Assembly: GCF_964340395.1 (NCBI RefSeq)
Contig: NC_135564.1
Coordinates: 15,648,457-15,712,456 of the forward strand
Origin: Glandiceps talaboti
Lineage: Eukaryota > Hemichordata > Enteropneusta > Spengelidae
Direction of reading: 5' to 3'
Length of the DNA stretch: 64,000 bases
Under the pieces are notes generated by a model. The model was not told where the DNA came from. It searched no databases and was given only the letters and a program-made list of their open reading frames with translations. Below, piece after piece: positions 38,936 to 50,490 of the stretch. Numbering within the stretch: position 1 is the first letter of the stretch; every line of letters starts with the position of its first letter. Both the position numbers and the translations under genes were made by a program.

Positions 38936-39075
38936 ATGGGGGGGGGGGGGTCATCATGTTTTAGAATTAAGTGATAGGGGGGTCAGCCTGTTTTGGGTTT
39001 TACAGATAGGGGGGGGGGGGTCAGTGACTTTTTGTCGGCCCGATTTAAGAATCCACCGCCCCCCCCCCCCCCAGG
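38936..39075. repeat. G-tracts and C-tract
   Basis: Runs of 7-13 G near 38938, 38977 and 39008, then about 14 C near 39058-39072 on the same strand. The G-runs could form G-quadruplexes and could pair with the C-run. Open frames across this stretch are low-complexity. Confidence 0.75.
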
Positions 39076-39099
39076 CTGGAGAAACTGACCGGTCCCTAT

Positions 39100-40970
39100 G
39101 AAAAGCTGAGAAGGGCTTGTTTCTAGGAATCCAATGAAAAGATGATTGAAAGGAGGAAAAGGAGAGGCAAAGAAACATGAATTCAAAGATGATTTTTTAT
39201 TTATATACTTTTTTAAATCGACCGACCGACCAAAATTTTCCATGGAAAAAAACAAAAACATTTTTAAACATTAGGATCACCCCTACACACCAACCTTGGT
39301 GACACCAGGTCGAATAAATAATAGTGGGTGTCTTTGCGATTTCTTAGCTTTATAATGTTATTCATGTTTTTATCAGATAACATCTCTAGTTGATAAAGTT
39401 TTAAATCAAAACTATCGTCTTCTCTGTCTCTTTGTAGCTTACCAACTTTGAATTAATTAGTGCACAGCTAATATCCTTGATCAAACTGGTAGGCTATTTG
39501 GCAAATTACTAGTAACATATTTCCATAACCAGTGTAAATATCTACTAACTGACAAATGGTAATACACCAACCGTTAGTCGGATTGGTAGATGTCAGTTAG
39601 TGAACTATAAGACTTTTTAAGTTAACGTGAATGTTGGTGGCGCTATACTACTGAGAACGCATGAACGTACGTATAAAACATCTTGGTAATATAATTTTGT
39701 GTACAATGTATCTGGATGCGTAATTACCAAGTTGCGGCAAACATTAAACGCAAGACGCACATAAAGACCACCATGCAAATAAACAATAAACAGAGGATAC
39801 ATTGCATTTATTAATCAAACGTTAATACATGTCAACACAATATACTAGGAAATTCCCTTTCCCTGTCTATCTTTCTGTGTAAAGACTTTTTAAGTTTTAC
39901 TGTTCGTCACCGTGGTCTCTGCATGGACGTACGAGTGGGGTGGGGTGCACGGGTGGGGTGGCACAAACAATAATTACGTAATCAAACGCTATATACATAA
40001 TATATAACTGTCAGTCAGTCGACGTAGGAAGATTACGCAGTGGGGTTTGACCTTTACTTGCACACGACAGCGCATGACAGAACTGGTAACGCTCATGACT
40101 GTACCAGACACAGGAGTTGCTAATGATACTCGCAACGCATAGATCTGGTACTCGAGTAGTACATGTCTGGAAAGGAAGGCAAAACATTCATATTATGGAA
40201 ATACAATCTCGCATCTGACGAGATCTCGCTAAATTGCAGTGCCACTCTTCTTTGTAGAGGTCGCCGCTGGTGGCGTTATTTATTATGATACGACAAATGT
40301 CAAATAGAAAATACATTGAAATTATAGTATTCTGAATATTTGATTGAAATATAAGCTAAAACATAACTTGAATGTATATACATAAGTAATGTTGGTTTAT
40401 TTCATATTTGAACTATAACGAGGTCAGGTAGAGCGGTCAGCCATCTTTGAAGCCCTTTAAGTTAGTGGATAATTGTTTACATCATGGAAGACGGGTGTGA
40501 ATGTGTTTGTTTACAAATGGACAATAGCTCAGGAATATTAAAGGCCATATCCCCGGCCCCCATCGGCTTCATTATCACAAGTTTGTCTTCTTTGGCCGGG
40601 TTGTGTCAAGGATAGAGATATAAATAACTGAATGTTCTTTTTTATAATTTCCCCTGGCTGGTATCGAAAGACTTTACATTTACCACAGACCTGATGTATG
40701 CAATTTCTTTACTTTTCTGTGCATTTACTATTAAAGAATGTAAAATCACGGTTTTCTCCATAGTTTGATGTCATTGAAAAATCTGTGATTTTAAAGGAAT
40801 TTAACATTGGGTGTGAAAAACAGTTGTTTGACAAAGCTATAGATATTAAAAGTTGGCTCAGAACAAAAGAATAATCTTGTGTATTAATCCGCATGCTCCA
40901 CCGCTATTATCACACTAAATGCGAGAACCTGGGATTGAAATCCGACCACAACAATTCCATGTTTTCTTCA

Positions 40971-41042
<72 letters not shown>

Positions 41043-41888
41043 ATGTCTGTCTGTCTGTATGTAGTTTGTTTTAATAATTTGATATTATTACAAATATCTC
41101 GTCTTGATTTGTGCATGCAGTTCTATCAAATTTGTTAGCCAATAGTGGCCAACTCAACTTAAAGACTCCGAATCAAATTCATTTTTTAAATCACGGTTTA
41201 TTTCTGAGAAGAAACGATTTTATACCGTAGAAACATAGTAATACATGCATCACGAGTTTATATGGTGTTTTGTGTAGTTACATGTAAAGGCATCAGTTAT
41301 TGGATGTAACTGAACATCAACTTCTTTTTTAAATTATGGCTCCTATTTTATTTACACCATGACATTTAGCAATATGAAAGATTTTTAACCCATAATTAGC
41401 GGTTAGAGACCCCAGTCATTACAACAAACTAAATTAAATACACCCAGTGAAATAGTATGATAGAAAAACAAGACTTCAACATATAAACACCCTAAACTTT
41501 TTTTTATATATATTCGAGAAAAAATGGAAAAATCGCGAAAATTGTGAAGTCTCGCGAGAAATAGTAGATGCAGAAACGGACATCAATTTAAAAAGACAAA
41601 ATAAAACTTCTTCTAATCTGTAATGGCTGTACATCTGAACTTGAAGAAACCAATACCACAGAGCACAACGGAAAACATAACTACCTGAACAAGACACACT
41701 CACACATAAAAAAAAAATAATAAAAAATCTACCTCCCCACCTATTCTAAAATTGAACGTAATCGAAAATTTAAGCCTAAATCAGTAATTACTTAGTATTT
41801 CCATTTTCATATCAATAATGACCGTATTTATCTTCGCTTCAATACCAACTGAGAACGAATGCGTAATCAACAGTAACACCATGATCCG
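39100..41888. other. Upstream region of the microprotein gene, no gene supported
   Basis: Unique-looking, somewhat CpG-richer sequence. Contains a small hairpin (CTAACTGACA ... TGTCAGTTAG, about 39545-39600) and a TGTC tetramer run (40974-41058). A 43-codon frame from ATG 40484 is not supported by splicing or similarity. Confidence 0.45.
40974..41058. repeat. (TGTC)n microsatellite
   Basis: About twenty TGTC tetramers with two TGTA variants at the right end. Confidence 0.95.
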
Positions 41889-42011
41889 GGATCCTCTAGA
41901 ATTCCAATAACCTAGGGGGTACAGTTAGAGCCTTCGATTCTCACGGCGAAGGAAAGGCTACGTGTACGTTCTGAAGATTCGGTGAAATCTTGACGAAAAG
42001 TTGGAGAAAAT

Positions 42012-42105
42012 ATGGTTGAATGGAAGGACAAAGAATCTTTTTTTGAACAGGGGTTCGACAATAGGGTGTTTATAATTCCAGCACTCATAATCATCGTCAT
42101 AATAG
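42012..42105 (+). CDS. Microprotein exon 1
   Basis: ATG at 42012. Upstream in-frame codons include stops shortly before (for example TGA at 41991). Encodes the acidic/aromatic N-terminus and most of the membrane segment. Ends with an AG|GTGAG donor. Confidence 0.65.
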
Positions 42106-43121
42106 GTGAGAAATGGTTCTAGTTCCGCATTAACACATAACCAGCTGGCGATTTCACCGTGTGTCTGATCGCCGGCACATTGTACGTACACTGTCGTACC
42201 ATATGGACTTTGTACGATAACGGTGTTGTATTGATCAATTTATTGTTGCATTTTTACATCAAAGATGGGGTTGGCAAGGCTAGCTAATGTACTTCAATAG
42301 AGGTTTCATGAAACGCTTCGGTGATTTTATTATAAATAGTAAAGCAGTGTGGAATGCAAAAATGTACAGGTACTGAAAAATTAACCCACATCACCTTTCC
42401 AGGTCAAACTATTAAACAGATTATCAGATAGAAATAAATTATAATGAAGTTCATTGCCCTCTTTTGATTCCAAACAATCAGTAACAGTGGAGATTGTAAG
42501 ATGTATTCAGACCAGAAACCAAATCTTGGTCATATGTATATTTTATAATATAATAGTCACATGTTGAATTTTCCATATGTTTGATAAATGTTGTTTCACT
42601 TCGGTATATTTCCGGGGATAATTTTTCAGTTGTAATAACTGTGACAGTACAAACTTATTGAAATATATTGTAATGACAAATTGAAGCATTCAAGCAACTC
42701 AGGAATATCTCTTGAGGAATTAAAATATTTATATGATAATGTGTATATTTAAATTAATTATGATTTGATATCAAAATGTCAGTGTCTGTCCATGTAACTA
42801 CAAGTATGCATGTATATTTCTCTGTAAACAGGAAGTAAAAATGCATACATACATACATACATACATACATACATACATACATACATACATACATACATAC
42901 ATACATACATACATACATACATACACACATACATACACATGCACAAGAACAAACAAACAAATATCAGATATATGTTCTTTTCATTCATTTGTGCTTCATT
43001 TGGATTTCCAACAGGCTTTGCTGCACACAGACTTTACTCCAGTGTAAGTGGGCGGGAAAAAGCAAGGAAGGAAAAACAACAGAAGAAAAAAGAATTGAAA
43101 GAGAAAAAGAAAAAGAAATAG
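42012..43121 (+). CDS. 66-residue single-pass membrane microprotein (two exons)
   Basis: Exon 1 is 42012-42105 (31 codons plus one base), donor ATAG|GTGAG. Exon 2 is 43015-43121, acceptor TTTCCAACAG after a long pyrimidine-rich tract. Joining them keeps phase and ends at TAG 43119-43121. The product starts MVEWKDKESFFEQGFDNRVF, then a transmembrane segment of about 15-17 residues (IIPALIIIVIIGFAA), then a charged tail ending KKKELKEKKKKK. The positive tail predicts an N-out/C-cytosolic topology. Layout resembles small integral membrane proteins such as SMIM11 or SMIM15, but sequence identity is not clear, so no symbol is given. The intron carries a CATA microsatellite. The consistent splice phase, membrane pattern and long pyrimidine tract argue for a real gene. 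Confidence 0.65.
42841..42926. repeat. (CATA)n microsatellite in microprotein intron
   Basis: About twenty CATA tetramers. Open frames on both strands here are repeat translations. Confidence 0.95.
43015..43121 (+). CDS. Microprotein exon 2
   Basis: Begins after acceptor CCAACAG at 43014. Encodes FAAHRLYSSVSGREKARKEK and a lysine/glutamate tail, then stops at TAG. Confidence 0.65.
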
Positions 43122-44370
43122 ATGTTTATACCAAGTATATATATAAATATATCTATATATGAAGATTACCAGTTGCTACCACCATGTGCAGATCATCAAG
43201 AGAAATATTCACAGTTGACAATCAGTGTTAGAAGTATCGGTCAAGAATGAACAAGAAGAAAGAAGCCCTGTGATTTAAAACTATGACGTAAGGAGAGGTT
43301 GAAAGCTTTCAATTTCAAGTTATATGCTGCTGTATTCTGAAAAGGAAGAATGGACTTTTTGGCGTATGGATTCATCAGCCACACTGAAGTCTTACGGAGT
43401 GACTAGAAGGTGAACAAGACACACGTACGCAGTTTGTAAAATTTGGTATACTTGGGACGGTATATTGGTTGTACAGTTAATGAGTTCACTTAATGATGAC
43501 AGTGTGTTTGTAAAACTGTACTGCCACAAGTGTTATGCCATGAATGAAGTCAACTGATGAATCTGATGAAGCAGGGTAGTTCCGTAAAACTATTTCGATT
43601 ATCCGCATGCTTGTAAATTCCTGCATTCACATTTAACTGTAAAGTAATTCAGAAGTGTCTTTTCTTACACATTGCATTCATGTCCCTCTATCATTATCTG
43701 TACCAAGCACTAAGTTGTTGGAATGTGCACTCATAACAAAGTATATTATGGCCTTCTGATCTCCATTATTTAAATACTGGTAATCCCAACCCTGTGACTT
43801 GCAGGTTATGCATGAATCCTATATAATCATATTTATTCCTGGGTTCTGTCCAGGCCAATTCAAAGTAATTGTCAACCCCCCATCCATATGTTTGATCGTA
43901 CGTATTTCCTCACTCAAACCAGTATAGCATTCTGAGGAACTTGTCTGTGCATTTTAGCAGCCTTTGCAGTCATTGCAGTTGGAAATTTAGACCCAGCTTA
44001 CTTAAAAATGCATGTGTCAAGATTGAAAATGTCAATGTGTTATGATAAGTGTCCTAAGCATTATAAGTTCCTGTAGATCACCACAATGGTGTCATGACCT
44101 GCTACCATTATAACATGTATAATATTCCTGTACTAAATATGTAAAGAAAGAGTGGAGAGAATTTGTGTTCATTAAAGTTACCATATGGAGGTCAGATAGA
44201 TGAACCAGGGTAAAAATGCTTACTAGTATGATATATCTATCTACAGTGATTACATAACGGATAAGTGACCATGTGTTACATATGAGTTATACAGTACCAA
44301 TGCTGTCCTACTATATAGAGCTAAGTAGAGCCTAGAGTCAAGTCGTGTGGGGACTTTAGGTATTGTCTGT
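43122..44370. other. Possible 3' UTR of the microprotein gene and intergenic DNA
   Basis: No open frame or repeat of note. The poly(A) site cannot be placed. Confidence 0.35.
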
Positions 44371-44384
44371 TCCCATGACTACTG

Positions 44385-44640
44385 GAATGAGGTTCTGGCC
44401 AAAATCCTCCACTACTGGGAAAAGGCTATAGGCAAAATTCACACTAATGGGAAGAGGCGATAGCCAAAATCCCCAACACTGGAAAGAGGTGATAGCCAAA
44501 TCCCCAGTACAGGGAAGAGGCAATGGCAAAATCCCCACTACTGGGAAGAGGCAATAGCCAAAATCCCCACTACTGGGATGAGGCAATGGGAAAAATCTCC
44601 ACTAGTAGTGGGAAAAGACAAAAGCCAAAATCTCCACACA
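44385..44640. repeat. ~34-bp minisatellite
   Basis: About seven diverged units of the form AAAATCCCCACTACTGGGAA followed by GAGGCAATAGCC. The minus-strand open frame 44356-44586 is a translation of this repeat. Confidence 0.85.
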
Positions 44641-45295
44641 TCTTGACTCTAGAGAAAGTTATTCATAAGTAAACCTGCAGTATGATGTGTAATTTATCAA
44701 AGTTTAGCAATTACTGAGTACTTTCTGTAAAATGTGATCTTCACCGCTAACTTAACTACTCTGGTTCTATGAGAGAAAGATCATATATAGTGACTGGCAG
44801 AGAAGATCTACAATAGTCATGTAACACTTTGTCAAAGACAACTGTTTTGAAAGGAGGTTGAAAGATAGTGTTGATATAGATATTGATAGATTACTTGTTA
44901 ATTTCTGTGAATTATATTTATTGTTTCAAATGATGTTTTGTTAAACGTATTTGATATGCCTATGTCAGCATTTACAGCAGTTTGAAGACTAGGAGAAACT
45001 CTTCTTTTTTTTCTTACAATTACATCTCTTCTCAGTGGATTTAATACCTATACATATCACAGTTTGCTGAGGCACTCTGTTTAAGTCAACTTAGAACAAG
45101 TAGAGCATATCTGTCAATCAATCAATTGATCCATCAATCTATCAATCAATCAACCAAATGAATGTTTCAAGCACAAGCCTGCAAAACATTGTTCTTGATA
45201 TGAAAATGAAGTCATTTTAGAATCCACTATGGCCAACAATGAACCCCCAAATTTCGGTTTTATTATTTCATTGAACCAGGAACAAGTCTCATATA

Positions 45296-45409
45296 CCAAA
45301 GTTTAGCAACCACGACCTCTTTTACAGCACTGTCCAAAATGTGTCATCAACAGTTATACGTAATCTCACAGTGTCACGGAAGAAATAACAGCTCTGGTTT
45401 GCGAGAATG
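45296..45409. repeat. Short inverted-terminal-repeat element, copy 2
   Basis: Diverged, longer relative of 2355-2441. The right half, with GGAAGAAATAACAGCTCTGG, is almost identical; the left terminus has decayed. Confidence 0.5.
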
Positions 45410-46830
45410 AAGTTTAGCTACATTTTTGAGAACTTTTCAGGGAAAATTGATCCCCAAGGCGCATTCTACCTCCAGAAAAGAGAAGTCCCATCAATGACAG
45501 TACTTGATAGATTGACAATACTAAATCAATCCATCAATATCTATGTCAACAAATAGTTCAAAATTCTGTCAAAAATTGTGTTATTTGAAAACATAGCTAA
45601 CTCAGAGGTTGATGATATGACAAAAACGTTCTCGGGAGAGTGTAAACGATCACTGGTACATGTAATTTGATGACATGGGGTTTTGATATAATTCAATACA
45701 TGGGCTTATTGTCACACAATGATGACACAGGTGGTACAAGCTTAGCATCTTAGCTTTGTTGCCATGGTTACTGGACATTGCTGTTATCAGACACTACAAC
45801 TAGCCATGTGTTGTTTGTATAAATTGTTCTAATTCACATTACCCTAATTGTTACAAATCAGGTTTATGCTAGGTAGTCTAAACCTATTCCTATCACTAAC
45901 GTGAACTCCCTAGCTTGACTGCAAATGTTACATTTTTCAGCCAGTCCATTGTTCTACATCTTTATTTTTTTTGTGACACTCCTACAGAATTTGTTGTATT
46001 GGCTCACCATTTATACTACAGTCCTTGCATGGAAGCCATGATATCCTGCGTGGCGGAAATAACATGTTTTGCAGTGAGCATTTTTACGACTCTGGCCATC
46101 GAGGTTCGGTTTACTAAGACAGATCCAAACTAAAATTATTGTTCGATGTGGTAGATTACACAAGTGGGTGATAGCGGTTCCTCTGTTGTGCTAATGTACT
46201 CACCCTGTGATCAAGATAGTGTAAACATTGGAAGTCCCAAAACAGTACACTGCAAGTTTATGGAACTAGCTTTCAGAGTCACCCAACTGAGACTATAATT
46301 AAGCCCAATATCTCACCACTGTTGTATCAACATGTTACAACAATAGTTTTAATTTGTGTCTATCGATGTAAACCGAAACCTCTATTATCAAAGTAATATG
46401 ACAACAGAAGTGCCTAGTGCTAAGTACCAATGCATAGATGAAAGGCTAGGTGTGATTCACTGGTTAATCTTTAAAAAAAGAATACCTTGTAATTACAAAG
46501 AAGTTTTAAAGTGAGAATATTAGAAATTTTGATGATATGCGATGTTACAATTTAATTTATGTGCATGGTGTACATATCACAATTTGTCTAGCATCGTTAA
46601 TTTTAGTCAACTCTGCCATGGATTATTACATTAATAATTAATGTCATGTTATAAAAAACTTACTGAAATATTGTCATAACATTGAAGCTTACAATGCAAT
46701 ATTTTTTTGTACACAAAATTTTTTTTTTTTTGAAAAAAGAAATGCACTGTAGAATAGCACACTTAGCTCAATCCAAAATTATAATCTGATGTATTTTTAG
46801 AACTTATTTGTTTGATGTATGTACGTTCAC
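45410..46830. other. Intergenic, no gene seen
   Basis: AT-rich sequence. The open frame 45915-46133 has no recognised similarity or splice support. Confidence 0.45.
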
Positions 46831-46834
46831 ATCT

Positions 46835-47420
46835 GATTTCCCACAATGCCAGTCATGCAGCATATATACCATAATATCTCAAATGCATTATGGGAAATCA
46901 CTCTTGAAACATGCAACTCCCAAACCTCAGTCTTGATTTCCCGCAATGCATTTCATGCAGTATATATATCTTGGGATGTCAAATGCATTATGGGAAGTCA
47001 GTTTGGTTAAACACAACATCAATGTAGCAGTTGTCTGATTTCTCATAATGCATTTCACACTGTATATATACCATCATTGGATCTCGGATGTACTGTGGGA
47101 AGTCACTTTGTTAAAACAGCGCCCAAATGTCAGTCCTCTTAAGATCTCAATTCTCAGTACCTGGAATAGCATTTTACATCATGCTAGAGGGTCAAAATAG
47201 AATAAGAAGGTTGACTTATACTCACACGCACCAGTAGTAATGCACGTGAAGCACTTGGAGCGGAAGTTATGGTGTCGACCAGGAAATCTGATATTCATTA
47301 TTTTTATAATGTTCCTAGGCAGTAATATTCTATTTCAGGTACCGAGAGTTGCACTGGGAGAACCTCAGACCACTGATTTCCCACAATGCAGTTTATGTAG
47401 TATATCTATAAATGATATCT
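46835..47420. repeat. ~100-bp units, each with an inverted CCCACAATGC / GCATTATGGG pair
   Basis: Direct words GATTTCCCACAATGC at 46835, 46935 (CCCGCAATGC), 47037 (CTCATAATGC) and 47375. Their inverted partners AAATGCATTATGGGAA lie at 46881 and 46981, and a decayed one near 47087. Each unit can fold. Units 3 and 4 are separated by dispersed repeat B. Confidence 0.75.
47180..47346. repeat. Dispersed repeat B, copy 2
   Basis: Matches 4902-5073 over its whole length with scattered substitutions. It interrupts the 100-bp palindromic repeat array, so it probably inserted there. Confidence 0.7.
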
Positions 47421-48940
47421 ATTACATTGTTTGAAGTCAGCATGTTGGACCATAGACTATGTTGCTAAGGCCTGTGGGTATCATGCCTAGATCCTTCTCT
47501 AACGAAGGGATGAGAAGTGCGCCCTCAACGGGCGATCTGTCAGTCTAGTTGAACCACACAACACCCAATCACATGGGAACAAAGTTTTTCAGCACAGCAG
47601 TCCTGTCACATTGTATTTCTGTTGATTGGTGCAAACCAAATTTACTTTTCCAAACCAAATTTTAGATGTAAACTTGTGGATATTTGACAGCCGTTAGTTA
47701 AAAATCGTAGTGTGAATTAATATTTGATCTCATTTGTAACACACAACTTGTCAGTCATTGTACACAGTATTGGATGAAATAAATTTTTATCAACATTTTG
47801 AAAAATTTAGAGAAGAGGCATTTTGTTAATTTTTCTTGTAAGACCATGGTGAGATTGCTTAAAGGTGCACTAGCTGTAACTGGGACATTATTGAAACTGT
47901 TGTGTTAGTAGATATACTGACTTACTCATAATATTGTATGTCCTGAATAGTATTGAATCACCTGTGCAGCTGTACGTTCAAATGTACACATACTATGGTA
48001 CAATAAAGCTAATCAAATTGATTTTTGGGTCCACACCCAAAAATCAGCACCCACTGCATTCACGCTTTCAACCTTGTACTATTTCCAGATACAGTCAACC
48101 CCTAATTTACATGTACAGTGTCTAATTATTACTTTCAGTGAATATATTGATTGTCTGATCGAAAAAATAATTCTTCAGTTACAGCTAGTGCAGATTATAA
48201 TACTATTGAGTAAAAGATTGTATATGCTGCTTGACTACCAAATCATAACTGTGCCATTATTTGCCCCGAAAATATTGATGGGGGGGGGGGGGGGGTACAA
48301 GAATAAGAACTACATTTTGTGACCCACCATTTCTGTAGTATTGAACTACTACAAATATGGTTTAAAAGTCGATCATCTAAAAAAAACTGTAATGATCTAA
48401 GATGGAGGTCAAATTATGTCTGAAATAGGATCTGGGGTTGGCAGTACTGGCCACACACACACACCTCTACCAGAGTTAGCCATTGGTACATGATACAGCC
48501 CCCTGCCTCAAGGCTTTGTGCCTTGTGCCATCTTTCAATTCTGACCTTTTGATGCACATTATGCAGTAGGGTTATTCAAAGCCCAATCACGCAGCAAAAA
48601 TATAACACCAGATGTTAAATTTAAATATTCATAGAGTACATAAAGGTAAAAGTAGGGCAATTGAAGCCATGTCATTCCTCACACAGTAGAGGGCAGGTAG
48701 TGTGGTTGAGTTAAGTGGCATTATAGAAGTGTGTAGCATTCAGTTAGCCAATCCATCAAGGATGCCAAACATAAGAGACATCTCCTTAGTTTCCCTACCC
48801 ACCAATCCTTCTAGTTTAGTAAGATAGTGAATACTTCGCTCAACAATGCTTGCATCCCAACCTTCTAACAATAGGCAATATATTCTTGAGCAGAGTGATA
48901 AGGCTTTAAATACTATATTAGTTGAAGTACTAAACAGAAG
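47421..48940. other. Intergenic, no gene supported
   Basis: Contains a short GC-rich patch with two small hairpins (47490-47545) and a poly-G run at about 48278-48295. The 77-codon minus frame 48740-48973 overlaps an inverted duplication and is unsupported. Confidence 0.4.
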
Positions 48941-49182
48941 CTTAGATGACATAGACTGTCCACAGTCATTCATGCCTTTTTGCTACATTTCATCTAAAAC
49001 AAAGTCATCACCTCACTCCATGGCACTGAATACTAACGCATATTCATGCCTTCGGCACTTGCTGTTGCTATCAGTACAGTTATAGTATTGCTCCAGATCA
49101 GAGCAAAGTGATGACTTTAGTTTTAGATAAAACGTAGCAAAACAGGCACAAACGACTGCTGTCTACAGTCTAAGATGACGAT
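48941..49182. repeat. Inverted duplication, ~72-bp arms
   Basis: The left arm 48941-49012 and right arm 49107-49182 are imperfect reverse complements, for example TTTTGCTACATTTCATCTAA and TTAGATAAAACGTAGCAAAA, separated by about 95 bases. A MITE remnant or local inverted duplication. Confidence 0.6.
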
Positions 49183-49519
49183 GAGAACATATAATTGCAA
49201 CCTAAATGTTTTGACTAATGATCTATGCAATATGACTTTGAAAAATAATCAAAAGTAAAGAAAAAGAAAACTCAACTATGTAATAATATCATTATCTTTA
49301 ATACCTCAACAACAACAAAATCTTCCTTTGCATTTATGTGTTGCATAATATACACTCTTTAAAATAATACAATTAATACTGAACACTGAAAATCAAAAAC
49401 AAAATAAGTAAAATTAAACTAAATTAAACCAATAAATATACTTCAATCATATTTGTCAACAAAAATGTATAGATTGTTAAATGCAATCCTACACCAGCAA
49501 GTGACTGAATCTCTGCAAC

Positions 49520-50040
49520 AAGTTTATCAGATCTGCCATCTGTGTGTGTCAAGTTTGTTACATCTACCATCTTTGTGCCGAGTGTATTACATCAGATATC
49601 TTTGTGCCAAGTTTATTATACCTGTCATCTTTATGCCAAGTTCATTATATGTGGTATATTTCTGTCAAGTTTATTACATGTGATATCTCTGTGCCAAGTA
49701 TATATTACATCTGCCATCTTTGTGCAAAGTTTCTTACATGACATCTTTATGCCAAGTTTATTACATCTGCCATCATTGTACAAAGTTTGTCACATCTGCT
49801 ATCATTGTGCCAAGTTTATTACATCTGCCATCTTTGAGCCAAGTTTATTGCATCTGTCATCTTTATGTGCCATGTTTATGCCAAGTTTAGTACATCTGCT
49901 ATCATTGTAACAAGTTTGTTACATCTGCTATCATTGTGCCCAGTTAATATAGCATCTACCTTAGTGCCAAGTTAATATTGCATCTACGTGCCAAGTGTAT
50001 CACATTTCATATCCTTGTACTAAATTAATTACATCTCTCT
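49520..50040. repeat. ~30-bp minisatellite
   Basis: About sixteen diverged units of the type TTACATCTGCCATCTTTGTG then CCAAGTTTA. Three plus-strand open frames here are repeat translations. Confidence 0.9.
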
Positions 50041-50312
50041 ATCATGTATAGAATTAAATACAGTTCTTATGGAGAAGAGAAATATATTGCAATGTTTGTT
50101 GTCAACACTGTCTGTCCCTATATAGTCTATATGATAATGATTTTCCTAGGCAGACCAATATAATATCAATTATTCAAATACTTCATATTGTATAAATTGT
50201 GTGTGTATTCTTTTTACTCTGTCATTTAACAGTGCACTGGTAGTTGATACCCTTACAACCCTAACCCTGAACCATGGATGGAATTGTGATATAACTTACT
50301 CTACAACATGCA

Positions 50313-50490
50313 CCATATTTGGTAAATACTGGTCACCTGACAATGTTTACCATATATGGTATTGTCATCTATCCTACACCATTGTCCATATTTGGTCATG
50401 ACAAAAAATTAATATCAGTTGCCATGTATGGCTGTGGCAATTATTTAACAGAGAACAATTACCATATATGGCACGGAGCACCATATTTGG
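50313..50490. promoter_or_regulatory. Cluster of CArG boxes
   Basis: Exact CC(A/T)6GG words at 50313 (CCATATTTGG), 50350 (CCATATATGG), 50386 (CCATATTTGG), 50462 (CCATATATGG) and 50481 (CCATATTTGG), and a one-mismatch CCATGTATGG at 50422. The first four spacings are 36-37 bp and then 40 bp, with spacer sequences that do not look alike. CArG is the binding word of SRF/MEF2-type MADS factors. Binding is inferred, not shown. Confidence 0.45.

Noticed and set aside
40484-40615. 43-codon frame starting MEDGCECVCLQMDNSSG
   Set aside because: No donor before its stop and no similarity. Could be an upstream frame of an unseen transcript but is unsupported.
44356-44586. 76-codon minus frame with repeated Pro/Leu/Phe phrases
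   Set aside because: Translation of the ~34-bp minisatellite.
47490-47545. Two small GC-rich hairpins suggestive of a structured RNA
   Set aside because: Stems are only about 5 bp and there is no second copy or promoter element to support an RNA gene.
48740-48973. 77-codon minus frame with CLLLEGWDASIVERSIHYL
   Set aside because: Its start lies in an inverted duplication and no family was recognised. Possibly a transposon fragment; kept out for lack of evidence.
49453-49910. Three overlapping plus frames rich in Cys/His/Leu/Tyr
   Set aside because: Translations of the ~30-bp minisatellite.
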